64,000 bases of DNA from Byssothecium circinans (lineage: Eukaryota > Ascomycota > Dothideomycetes > Pleosporales > Massarinaceae), in assembly GCA_010015675.1 (NCBI GenBank), contig ML977007.1, forward strand, positions 97,354 to 161,353, in the 5' to 3' direction. Shown here one piece after another: positions 35,063-45,410 of this stretch (position 1 is its first letter; the number at the start of each line of letters is the position of its first letter). A program made the translations under genes and the position numbers. Under the pieces are notes generated by a model. It saw nothing but the letters and a program-made list of their open reading frames with translations, was not told the origin of the DNA and made no database searches.

Positions 35063-36952
35063 ATGACTATGGAAGAAGCCCTTGCAGAGCTAGATGCTCT
35101 TGACTCTGACGAAGATTTCTGCTACGCGGAAATAGCCAAAAAGCATGGTGTTGCTCGCTCAACGTTGTCGCGCAAGCACCGAGGTGTCAGCGGGTCGCGT
35201 ACGGAGGCAGGTTTAGCACGTCGCAATCTTCAACCAGAACAGGAGGCAGAGCTTGTAAAGTATATAGAGGGGTTGACAGAGCGAAAGCTACCTCCTATAA
35301 GAGAGATGGTGCAGAATTACGCGTCTGATATCGCTGGACACCCTGTCTCCGAGAGCTGGGTTACTCGCTTCCTCCACCAACACTAAGATGAGCTTACATC
35401 CCAATAGAGCACTTCAATGGATTGGCAACGCCACGCTGCCAACTCTGGTGATAAGTACAAGGTGTACTTTAAACAACTAGGCAGCAAAATCGAGTTCTAC
35501 GAAGTAGAGCCAGAGCACACATATAATATGGATAAGAAAGGCTTTATGATTGGAGCTGTTGGCAGACAGAAGAGGATATTTAGCAAGAGGCTATTTAAGA
35601 AGAGGCAATTTAAGCAGATGCTGCAGGATGGCAATCGCGAGTGGATAAGCTTGTTAGCGTGTATTTGCGTGGATGGTACAGCGTTGCCGCCAGCTCTTAT
35701 ATATGCGGCTGACTCTAAGAACATATAAGACACCTGGGTAGAGGATGTGAAGGTGGGAGAACATATGGCCTTCTTCGGAGTATCAGGCAGCGGCTAGTTA
35801 AATAATAGGCTTAGGCTTGCGTGGCTCTAGCAGGTGTTTGAGCGCTTTACAGCAGCCAAAGCTCGAAGAAAGTACCGCCTATTGCTTGTAGATGGCTATA
35901 GCAGCCATCTAACAGAAGAGTTTCTAGAGTACTGCCATAGGCAAAAGATACTGTTAGGTATCTATCCGCCTCACAGCACCCACACGCTGCAGCCACTCAA
36001 TGTAGTAATGTTTAAGCCTCTTAGCACAGCATACTTAAAGAAGCTAGTAACACGCCTTTACAAGCATTAGGGCTTAGTGCCTGTAACTAAGGCCGACTTC
36101 TTTAGCTTATTTTAGGATGCCTGGATGAGCAGCTTTACTACAAAGAATATCTTTAGCTTCTTTTAGGCAACGGGTGTACATCCCTTTAACCCCAATGTTA
36201 TACTTAATCGCTTTACTACTAACGACTCAGACACCTCCAGCAACGCGTCAGAAGAAGCTCCTACATATGGCGGTGAGGCCTGGCAAAAGTTAAATACAGT
36301 CGTAAAACGTGCGTTAAGTGGTGCCTTAGAGAAGGACGCATCTATTATCCGGCAATCGCTCCACCACATGGCTATCTAAAACACCCTTCTGCAGAGCAAA
36401 AATGAGGGCCTGCTTGACGCTCTCACTGTTAAGAAAAGGAGAGAGATGAAGGGCAAGTCTCTAGACCTGCTACAACACTATGAGTACTGGGGGCCTTCTA
36501 TGATGTGGACTCCTCGGTCATTCAGGGAAGCTAAGACCCGGATGAGGCTTGCAAGGGAGGAGAGAGAGGCAGAGGAGAAGGAGAAAGCCAATATGAAGGA
36601 GCTTGCTAAGGCTAATAAGCTATACAATGAAAAGATTGCGCAGGAGAAGCGTGAGAAGCGGAAGAAGGAGAAGGAAGAGCGTGACCGGTTAGCTGCTGTG
36701 AAGGCTAAGGAAGTCGCTGAGCGCAAGGCAGAGAGAGAGCGCCAAAAGCAAGCTCGTGACTCTCAAAAAGCTGTACAAAAGCCCTCTATAAGCAAGCGCA
36801 AGGCGTCACAGAAAGCAGCACCAAGAAAGAAGCAGAAACGTAGTGCTAGAGATGATGTAGGTGGTGCCTCGCGCACAGCGCGTACCCCAACACCTCCACA
36901 CCAAACCAACACTCGCGGCCGCAAAATCCTTCGGCCAAGAAAGTATTGGTGA
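35063..36952 (+). pseudogene. DDE transposase of the pogo-like element, nine stops
   Basis: One continuous frame of 630 codons with stops at 35384, 35405, 35726, 35795, 35828, 36068, 36113, 36164 and 36377, all TAA or TAG and none TGA, and no frameshift. The N-terminus has a Psq-type helix-turn-helix (YAEIAKKHGVARSTLSRKHRG), then a CENP-B-type DNA-binding part (EAELVKYIEGLTERKLPPI...WVTRFL). The catalytic block has NMDKKGF (first Asp, 35531) and LVDGYSSH (second Asp, 35891), and the third position, in QPLNVVMF at 35999-36001, is Asn instead of Asp; spacing fits DD35D. A Lys/Glu-rich coiled-coil tail ends in ILRPRKYW. Stops and the Asp-to-Asn change are C:G to T:A transitions, as expected from RIP. 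Confidence 0.93.
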
Positions 36953-37060
36953 GAAAGTTTATCGCATAGGACTATAGAGTACTCTACCAAGTTATTTGGT
37001 GATAATAGCTATGTTATGTGGCTCTACAGCTTCAAGTTTGTGTAGGCCGTTTTGGTGATG

Positions 37061-37103
37061 CGCGTGCATTGACTGACGGCGTGCATTGAGTGCACGGACT
37101 CGG
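37061..37103 (-). repeat. Right terminal inverted repeat (43 bp)
   Basis: Perfect inverted copy of 34973-35015, followed by the TA duplication. Confidence 0.97.
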
Positions 37104-38597
37104 TAATAGCTCGGCCGATGAGTGAACATCATTTTCGATGAGCGCATTCGCTCGACGTTTTTCTCCGTAAAGAGTCGCGATGTGAAAGCCCTAGAGAAGG
37201 TTGGGCTAAAACAATAAACAGCACGTACGAGCTTACCGTCCCCTGGATGGAGATTGATACCTCACGTAACCCTAAACATCGCGTGTTTGTCTGCTTCTTT
37301 AACACAGTAGATGGCTGGTTCACAAGACGCCCGCACCCACCGCAGAGGCCCCAATCCACCGGACAACGTGACGCCAATTCCACGAGCGAAACCCATCCAA
37401 TTAGTCTCCAGTGACGATGAGGAAGACTCTCGAAATTTTGGATATGTAAATGCGGCATAATGTGACAGGCAGAGAGGAGAGGAGGTTGTTCAATCGCGGA
37501 GCTCCTCCCTTGCCATCTCTCTGCCCCTTGCGCTCGTTGTGATAGAGCACAAGCATCTGCTAGCCAACGTCGTGATAACAACACTGAATACAGGAACGCT
37601 GATTTGAATGTTGCAACAGTAATAGGCTCGTCACTCGAGGGCCGCACACGTATCACCGTCACGCCAATCAGCATCGCGCTGTTCGCGATTTGAGCCAAGA
37701 CAGGTGACGGCAATACCGCAACGTTCATATGATTGCTCCCACTCCAGACTTGTACCATCAAATACGACGCTCTTGAGACACTTGGCTTGGATCGAAAGGA
37801 GGGCTTACGTGCGCTGATGCTTCCCGCAAGGCAGGAGTTTGATATTTCAGAGCGATTTTAACCAGCGAGGGCGGAATATTACCTGTTTTAAAGTCGATGG
37901 CCCTAGCTATACTTAGCGCTAGCGTCACGCTAAAATTCCGAGCTTCTTTCCGTCACAGCGCTCATCGTGTGGACTCTTCACTGTTGATCGACATATCTAT
38001 AGAGATGCTCTGGTAGCAGACTCGCTGTGTACACAGGTATTTCATGCCATATTGGCAGACCACCTCCAAAGGACCGTAGCCTCGGGTAATGTCGAACCAC
38101 TCATGTCTTCGTTCCCATGGCAATCTTTACCCCCACCATTATTAAAAATCCGAAAAATCCCCAAGCGTCAAAAACCGTTTGCATCCAACAAGGCTTCAAC
38201 ACACATCTACCCAATAGGCAGATTGTCGGATACCCCGGGTTTATGATGAAAACTGGAACGGGGAAAATCTCTAGATTCTCCACACTTGGCATGCTTGGCA
38301 ATGGGTAGTTCGGTCTTTTCACCATAAGTCGGGGCAGCAGTGCCGAGGATCAGTGGTTGGAATTCTCTCAATGGCGCCCGACAATACTTGCCGGTGAAGA
38401 ATGAACGCAGGAGGTGAAGGGTTTGTCAGGCCCTTAGGGTAAGTACGTGCGCCTTAGGGTGAAGTTCGTCGGCAATTGAGATGATGTATGAAGGATGGGG
38501 TATAGGGATGTGGGGAAGAAGTTGGGGTTAAAAAGGCGATCCGCCTGGGTGGTTGACCACATCGTCACTCCATAGTCTTTCTGATCTGGCAGTCACG
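37104..38597. other. Intergenic, GH3 promoter side
   Basis: About 1.5 kb. A minus-strand frame of 210 codons (37129-37761) has no recognisable domain. A TTAAAAAGG block at about 38527-38536 lies 60-70 bases before the GH3 start and could serve as a TATA-like element. Confidence 0.45.
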
Positions 38598-40508
38598 ATG
38601 GTAGCCTTCAGCTCCACCATGTGGACACGAAACGTCCTTCTCTTCTCCCTTGCGGCCACCCTGATACCCTCCAGTCTCGCCCTCTCCGTCCGGGGGTCCA
38701 CGAATACTACGGATGGCTACCTACCGTACCGCGATGCTTCGCTCTGCGTCGACGACCGTGTGGAAGATCTTCTGTCGAGGATGAATCTAGAGGAAAAGGC
38801 AGGCCAATTGTTCCACACCACGATTTCACTAGGCCCCAACGGTACCTTAGATTTGGGCAATGCCACCCAGTTCAGGAACAGCACGGAGAACATGGTTGGC
38901 GAGAAGATGCTGTCACATTTCAACCTCGTTGGAACCATCACCGATGTGCGAACGAATGCACAATGGTACAATCGCCTTCAACAGCGAGCTTTAGAGACTC
39001 GTCTCGGCATACCGATTTCACTCTCTTCCGACCCACGACATGCATTCAGCGCAACAGTGGGAGCTTCCATTGCAGCTGGCAGGCTCTCTCAATGGCCAGA
39101 AGCTCTTGGACTTGCCGCAATTCGAGATCCCGAGCTTGTGCAGCGCTTTGCTGAGGTAGCTAGGGAGGAATACTTAGCCCTCGGCATTCGGGCTTCTCTT
39201 CACCCTCAAGCCGACCTCTCGACCGAACCTCGCTGGGCTCGTATCGGCACCACCATGGGCGAGGATGCAAATCTTACCTCCCAACTCGTTGTTTCCTACA
39301 TAAAAGGCTTCACGGGAGAGAAATTCGGCCCGCACTCTGTTTCGACAGTCACAAAGCACTTTCCTGGCAGCGGTCCGGTGCAAGATGGCGAGGACAGTCA
39401 TTTTACATACGGCAAGAACGCCACCTACCCTGGCAACAACTTCGAATACCATCTCCAGCCTTTCAAAGCCGCTATCGCTGCTGGAGCGCGCCAGATGATG
39501 CCTTACTACTCAAGACCTGTCGGGACTAAGTACGAGGAGGTTGCTTCTGGATACAACAAAGGGCTCATCACAGATTTGCTCCGAAACGAGCTTGGTTTTG
39601 ATGGCGTCGTTGTTAGTGACTGGGGCCTCATCACCGACACATATATCCTTGGTCAATACATGCCTGCACGAGCTTGGGGCATAGAGAATTCGACCGAGCT
39701 CGAACGCACTGCCCGTATGCTCGATGCTGGTGTGGACCAGTTCGGCGGAGAACAGCGTGTCGAGCTCATCGTCGAACTCGTCAACAGCGGCATCGTCAAT
39801 GAAGAACGACTCGATACCTCAGTTCGGCGCCTCCTCAAGGATAAGTTCCTTCTCGGCCTCTTCGAGAACCCCTTCGTCGACGTAGACGCCGCGGAACAGA
39901 TCGTCGGAAACGCATACTTCCGCCGTCTCGGCAACGAAGCGCAGCAGAAGTCCTTCACTCTTCTCACCAATAAGGACGATATCCTTCCACTCAAAAATGC
40001 ATCCACCACTAAGTTCTACGTCGAAGGTGTCAATGCCACATACCTCGAAGCGCGCAATCTCACCGTGGTATCCACCCCAGAAGAAGCGGACCTCGCCATC
40101 CTCCGCATCCCAACCAGCAATGAGCCCCGTCCAGGAGGCTTCGAAGACAACTTCCGCGGCGGCTCTCTCGCTTATAACGCCACCGAACAAGCCCGCCAGG
40201 CTGCCATCTACAGCGCCGTCCCCACCATTGTCGACATTTTCCTCAACCGGCCTGCTGTTATCCCCGAGGTCATCGAGCAGGCAGTCGCCGTTCTGGGTAG
40301 CTATGGCGCTAGTGATGAGAACTTCTTGAATGTTTTGTTCGGCAGAAGCCAGGATGGTGTTGATAAGGTCGAGCCATTGGGCAGATTGCCGTTTGATTTG
40401 CCTAGGAGTATGGCGGCTGTGGAGGCGAGTAAGGAAGACGTGCCGTTTGATACAGAGAATCCGGTTTTTAGATTTGGGCATGGGTTGAGGTATAAAAAGA
40501 GTTGCTGA
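38598..40508 (+). CDS. Secreted glycoside hydrolase family 3 enzyme, beta-glucosidase type
   Basis: Intronless, 636 aa from the ATG at 38598. Residues about 1-30 form a signal peptide (MWTRNVLLFSLAATLIPSSLALS), followed by many NxT/NxS sites. The N-terminal TIM-barrel is complete: MNLEEKAGQLFH, SLSSDPRHAFS, KHFPGSGPVQDGEDSHF and GFDGVVVSDWG with nucleophile Asp341. A linker (LLKDKFLLGLFENPFVD) leads into the alpha/beta sandwich domain (SFTLLTNKDDILPLKN, LGRLPFDLPRSM, FRFGHGLRY). The KHFPG-GP-DGED and YPGN pattern resembles bacterial-type GH3 exo-glucosidases more than the classic fungal BglA, and with no intron it hints at an old transfer; this is inference. The substrate is probably a plant or microbial beta-glucan. 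A Zn2Cys6 gene follows on the same strand. Confidence 0.92.
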   Translation: MVAFSSTMWTRNVLLFSLAATLIPSSLALSVRGSTNTTDGYLPYRDASLCVDDRVEDLLSRMNLEEKAGQLFHTTISLGPNGTLDLGNATQFRNSTENMVGEKMLSHFNLVGTITDVRTNAQWYNRLQQRALETRLGIPISLSSDPRHAFSATVGASIAAGRLSQWPEALGLAAIRDPELVQRFAEVAREEYLALGIRASLHPQADLSTEPRWARIGTTMGEDANLTSQLVVSYIKGFTGEKFGPHSVSTVTKHFPGSGPVQDGEDSHFTYGKNATYPGNNFEYHLQPFKAAIAAGARQMMPYYSRPVGTKYEEVASGYNKGLITDLLRNELGFDGVVVSDWGLITDTYILGQYMPARAWGIENSTELERTARMLDAGVDQFGGEQRVELIVELVNSGIVNEERLDTSVRRLLKDKFLLGLFENPFVDVDAAEQIVGNAYFRRLGNEAQQKSFTLLTNKDDILPLKNASTTKFYVEGVNATYLEARNLTVVSTPEEADLAILRIPTSNEPRPGGFEDNFRGGSLAYNATEQARQAAIYSAVPTIVDIFLNRPAVIPEVIEQAVAVLGSYGASDENFLNVLFGRSQDGVDKVEPLGRLPFDLPRSMAAVEASKEDVPFDTENPVFRFGHGLRYKKSC

Positions 40509-41158
40509 TGGAGTGAGCTGGTTACGATTACAATTCTTAATGTTTACCTTAAGTAGTGGGCTGATAACGCTGAAATGATACAGACATCATTTTTAATAGT
40601 CAACTATAAATGAGGCGCTGCAATTTCCATCCCGCAAAGAACTTGAGTTCTCTCATTTCTGAGGGATTTGATCAGGGCGTTCGCAGTGGGGAGCGTTTAG
40701 GGAATTGACCAATCACAAGTACACGCACTGGAGCCCTGATTAGGTTAAGCGTTGCTTACGGGCCACGCATGACAACCGTTGACGTGAGGGGGATCACCTT
40801 CACCGACTGAGCGTCCTAGCCGCGTACGCTTTTACGGCTTGAACAAGTCTACACAGCCACAGTAGGGTTTCGGATGCTGAACTTTGATATCAAATATCCT
40901 CCTTGGTCCATCCCAAGATAGCTGAGGGCTTCTTTTCGCATCGATTTGTACTCTATCGACAACTGACCTGACCGTGGGGGCCAGATATAAATCATACCAG
41001 TCTCTCTCTTCGTTACGAACGCTGCGCAGGCATTGGCAGATTTTGTCTTTTGCCAATAGTCGATTCCAAGAAGGACCAAATAGTGCTCGGCAAGACTCAC
41101 GAGAGTGCCAAAGATCCGAGGAAGCCGCCGGAAAGTCCTCGGCGGGAGGCCGCTCAGA
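40509..41158. other. Intergenic
   Basis: 650 bases between the GH3 stop and the regulator's start. A minus-strand frame crossing the regulator start (40832-41239) has no domain and is taken as a shadow. Confidence 0.45.
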
Positions 41159-43294
41159 ATGGTGTACCGAGGAAAGCCATCGACAGGGTGCAAGAAGTGT
41201 CGACAACGGAAGATTAAAGTAAGTAGAGGTCTCTCTCATACATATGCATGGTTAGTCAAGCAACCGGTTTTAAGAATAGGAAATTGCTATGCAATGAAGG
41301 GATAGGTCAGACCTATCAAAACAAGGCTGTATCCCATATTGCGGGAAGTGGATTCCCTATTAGGGTCACCTTTGCGAGCGTCATGAACAACCGACGTCCC
41401 CAGGCTATCGGATTATTCAATCATCTGACATCGAGTTCTGTAATATTTCGACTAACTTCACCAATTACAGTGCGACGAAACGCCCGGAAGCTGCCTTAAA
41501 TGCACGGCGAAAGGCACGATTTGCCCCGGATACGAAAATTCCGTCGACCTCTTCTTCCACGATGAATCAGCATCCGTCCAGGTCAAAGCCGAGAAAGCCA
41601 AAGCCAAAGCCATCATTGCCCGCGATGAACGTGAGAAGGCTTCCCGAGCCAAAGCCGCCCTCGCCAAAATGAAAGATGCCGTTGGCACGCCTCTTCTCGC
41701 TCCCATGATTGACCAAGCCATCTCCTTCTTCATGCTGAATATGGCCTGGGGTCTCGACTCGCCACCTATCAATTCAAAGTACTACCACCGGCACTTACAC
41801 ACCTACGGCTTCCATCCTATCATAGCAACGTGCATGACTGCTCTGGGCCTAGCTGGAGTGGCTAATATCTGCATGGATGTTGGTCTGAAACGCGAGTCGA
41901 CGAAGTGGTATACAGAAGCCCTAAACATGACCAACAAGGCAATCATGGATCCTGTCGAAGTAACATCAGATAACACGCTCCTCGCAACAATGCTCCTAAG
42001 CGTCTTCGAATCCACAATGAACGAAAAGTCGCTAGTCGGTTGGTCAAACCATGTCTCCGGCTCCGCCCTCTTGCTCAAAATGCGCGGGCGGAAGCAATTC
42101 TCTACGCCAGCGGGACGACGCATGTGGCTACAGATCGTCGGCCAAGTAACGATCCAATGCATGGGCATGGGCGAGGGCATACCCAAGTTCATCCATGACT
42201 TCCACGATGAAGTCAACAAGTGGGACATGAGAGACCCCGGCATTCGATTCTACCACCTCCACATCGACACTATCGAACTCCGTGCACAGATCATACAGAA
42301 CAAAATCACCGACCTACAAACCATTGTCAAACGTGCTCTCGAGCTTGACAAAGCTGCAGAAGGGATTATGGAAGATATGGGTAAAGACTGGAGCTACGAG
42401 GTTGAGTACTGCGACCTGGGCACTCCAGGAGTCTTTGGGACTTCGTATCATATCTACCCACACCTCGCGGCGGCACAGACGTGGAATTGGATCCGGTATA
42501 ATAGGATTTACCTCCACGACATCATCCGCAACAGCCTCGTTGCCGGCTTCTCGACTTCACCGCCTGTATTCACGGGAATGGAATGCATACGGCTACTCGA
42601 AACATCGACAGAGATACTCTATGAAATGCAGAGCGATATCATAGCTAGTATACCGCAATACCTACACGACACACCAAAGTCTCCAGTTGGATACTCGGGT
42701 AACGATAAACTCAATCAGTTCACCACGCCTATTCCACCACAAATATCATCTCCACCGCAACCATCCTCCCAACTACACCCTTCCAACCCCAATCAAAACC
42801 TCTCACCTTTCTCCCCCATCCCTCTTCTCCCCGCATCCGCATCTACATCCCCATCCGCGCCCTCCCCCTCATGTACCCCCAAACTCCTCACCGCAAACTT
42901 CCACTCTATAGAACCCCCTTCCCGTACCTCCCTCCGCTCCCCCGCCCAGCCTAAAGACAAACTCCCCATCATCCGCGTGTCCGGCGGCTACTCGTCCATC
43001 TGGGCGCTCTTCATCGCCGGCTCGACACCCGTCGCGTCGCCCGAGAGCCAGGAGTTTATATTGAAGACGCTGGAGAGGGTGAGCGGGGAGTTTGGGATTA
43101 ATCAGGCGAGGGTTATGGCCGGGGCGCTGAGGTTGAAAATGCAGGGTGATAGGCTGGGGATGGTATGGGGAGGGAAAGGGGGCTGTGGTGGGTTGGGGGA
43201 AGGGGAGAGGGGAGGGTGGAGTGGGATTGCGCCGGTTTATATGCCGCTTGTGGGGCCGCATTTTAGTGAGGAGATGGGGGAGGGTGGTGGGTGA
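41159..43294 (+). CDS. Zn(II)2Cys6 fungal transcription factor
   Basis: Two exons (41159-41218 and 41471-43294) give 627 aa. The binuclear cluster is complete: Cys11, 14, 21, 28, 31, 38 with spacing C-x2-C-x6-C-x6-C-x2-C-x6-C (GCKKCRQRKIK then CDETPGSCLKC). The intron falls exactly between KIK and CDE, a common intron place in this class, but at 252 bp it is several times longer than its neighbours. A Lys/Ala-rich helical linker follows (VKAEKAKAKAIIARDEREK), then a helical regulatory domain of the fungal-specific type (about 85-390), a Pro/Ser-rich stretch (about 410-480) and a Gly-rich end. It is nuclear by class. The targets are unknown; the GH3 gene just upstream is a candidate by position only. 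Confidence 0.93.
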
Positions 43295-45410
43295 TGGGTG
43301 GGTCGGTCGGTTGTGAGGTTGGAAGTACGTATGGTAGATAGTGTGTTAGGAAGTCTGGATCCGCTTTCCCGTGGGATTTTTATAATAGGGGAAGTTCCAG
43401 TTATCGTTGTTTTACTCCAGGCTGGCTGTAAAGACCTAGGTAGCCTTGTAGTAAATCATTGATACTTTGACGACTATTCCGGTTCCTTGTCGTGCAGAGG
43501 AGATATTTAGATGCTTGATCACTTCGGCTGCGTTTACATAAATGCAAATGGGATATATGCGCATAACATGAAGGCTTCTCAGCCGCAGCTTCATTTGGAT
43601 CCGTATCCACGTCGAAGGGGATTGAGGAACGACAAGCCGTCTCTTTAGAGGCCGCCACCACAAGAACTGTCTTCACAGTCGTATCTAGTACATCCGTCAT
43701 GCCCCATGGGAGTCTCATGTAGGTGAGACGGCATCGCTGTCTCTAAAGGATGCCAATCAATACCAACCAACCAACCGACAAACCAGAACCGATCAAGGCA
43801 AGATTGCAAATCATTCTTTCGACCCCAACCAATGCCAAAAGCTGTCTTCCCTACCATGCGAAATACTTTGTCAATACATGCCTGGGGGAGCTAGAGTAAG
43901 ACGCCATTAAACAAGGACTAGAATCCGATGTATATGACTGATAGAATCTACTCCGGGTCCTTGCCGTGGTCCCCCAGCCTGATGCATCCCGCCTCGTCTT
44001 GTCACTGCCTTTATGCCTCCACTAGTATCTGCTGCCCATTTAAAAGGATGCAAATGGCTATGAGAATATGCATGTTAATCAAAACTCGTATCGAGAAGAA
44101 ACGTATACCACACCCCTACAACGCCGCCCTACTGGGTCCTTCTCTAATCTACGCCTGTAGTAGGAGACGATATGCTTTAATAAGGTAGGCCCGTAGTATC
44201 CGAACAACATATCCAGGTAAGGTAGGGTTGTAGGCCCGAAACACGCATTAGAGAAGTTAAAAGTAGACTACACGAAACATAACGTTAACACGCCTCACGC
44301 GAGGCCTCAAAAGAGCCTTCGGCAGCTCGGAGTTCGAGCAACTTTTCATCGGCTTATCGTCGTTGTTCTTCACTGCGCTCGATTTCTGTTGCAAGCAGTG
44401 GTGGTGACTGGGTCCAAGATCTGATCTGCTAGTTGAGGTGCTCGCGTTATATGTCTTCAGTGCAAAATGCTCCTCTTTCTGGTTCTGGTTTCCGTAGACC
44501 GCAAATAGAAATAGAAATAGAAATAGAAATAGAAATACCTCCGCCGTAGGACTGTGCAAGCTGCATATTTCCATGCGTTGAGGCATTTTTTAGGTTTCTT
44601 ATAAGCATCTATCCCCACTCTGATATCTCCCTTCACAGATCCTTCACTCATCTTCTGGTCTGCTCCGCCTCTTCTCCCTTCACCTTGGTCCGCCCCGGCC
44701 TTCCTACCAACACCCAGCTACTACTACTACTACTATCTCCCCCCCCTCCTCTAAGGCAAGGGTCTGTATACCCCATCAAAAACGCAATAATCTACATCTA
44801 ACACCAACACCAACCGCGCCCCAACAAGTCAAGAAACGGAAATTCCCCACAACCACAACCACATCCACAATCGAAGCTCGAAACGAGAATAGGACAACCA
44901 AAGACTTCCACTTTCCCAGCCAAAGACATAACCAAAGACTTCACAACCAAAGAGGGAAAGAGAGACAACGACAGAACCAGTGCGAATATAAAATTGTAAA
45001 TAAAGCGGGGTTCACTATCCACTACACTCAACCCCTCACCCCCTTCTACCCCTACTCAACAATAAACACAGAAAAAGGGGGAGAAAAAAAAGGGAAAAAG
45101 AACATCAAGTCCAGAGGTGTCGAACCCACTTTTCAAAAACCCCTCCCCCTCGAGCCCAGTCGACCAAAGAGATCCAGATCCTCCCACTCCATCCCACACC
45201 ATGCCATTCCCATATAAACAAAAAAAGAAGAATGCACATTCCCCATCCCCCTCCACTCCGCGCCTATTACCACTACCGCTGCCCTCCAAGGGCAACTCCC
45301 GCACCACCACAAACCCCAACTCAAGCATCCACACTCCCACCCCTACCCCTAAACACCGACGATCTCCTCCTCAAACTCCCCACCCTCTCCCTCAAGCCCC
45401 CGCCGCCCTT
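43295..45410. other. Intergenic with low-complexity DNA
   Basis: 2.1 kb between the regulator and the tricalbin 3' end. It contains a hexanucleotide repeat (44503-44537), a (CTA)n run near 44720-44740 and long C/A-rich stretches at 44.8-45.4 kb. No gene is supported. Confidence 0.5.
44503..44537 (+). repeat. (AAATAG)n microsatellite
   Basis: Five perfect AAATAG units and a partial sixth. Confidence 0.95.

Larger units (their letters stand above)
34973..37103 (+). mobile_element. pogo/Fot-like (Tc1-mariner superfamily) DNA transposon, RIP-damaged
   Basis: A 2131-bp element bounded by perfect 43-bp terminal inverted repeats and flanked by TA on both sides (34971-34972 and 37104-37105), the target duplication of Tc1/mariner elements. 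It contains one transposase frame on the plus strand with nine internal stops. The ends are identical, so the insertion boundaries are sure. It cannot make its own transposase but could in principle be moved by a related intact copy. Confidence 0.95.

Noticed and set aside
37129..37761. 210-codon minus-strand frame beside the transposon
   Set aside because: No recognisable motif and composition unlike the confirmed genes.
40832..41239. 135-codon minus-strand gene across the regulator's start
   Set aside because: It is the antisense of the zinc-cluster exon and lacks any domain.
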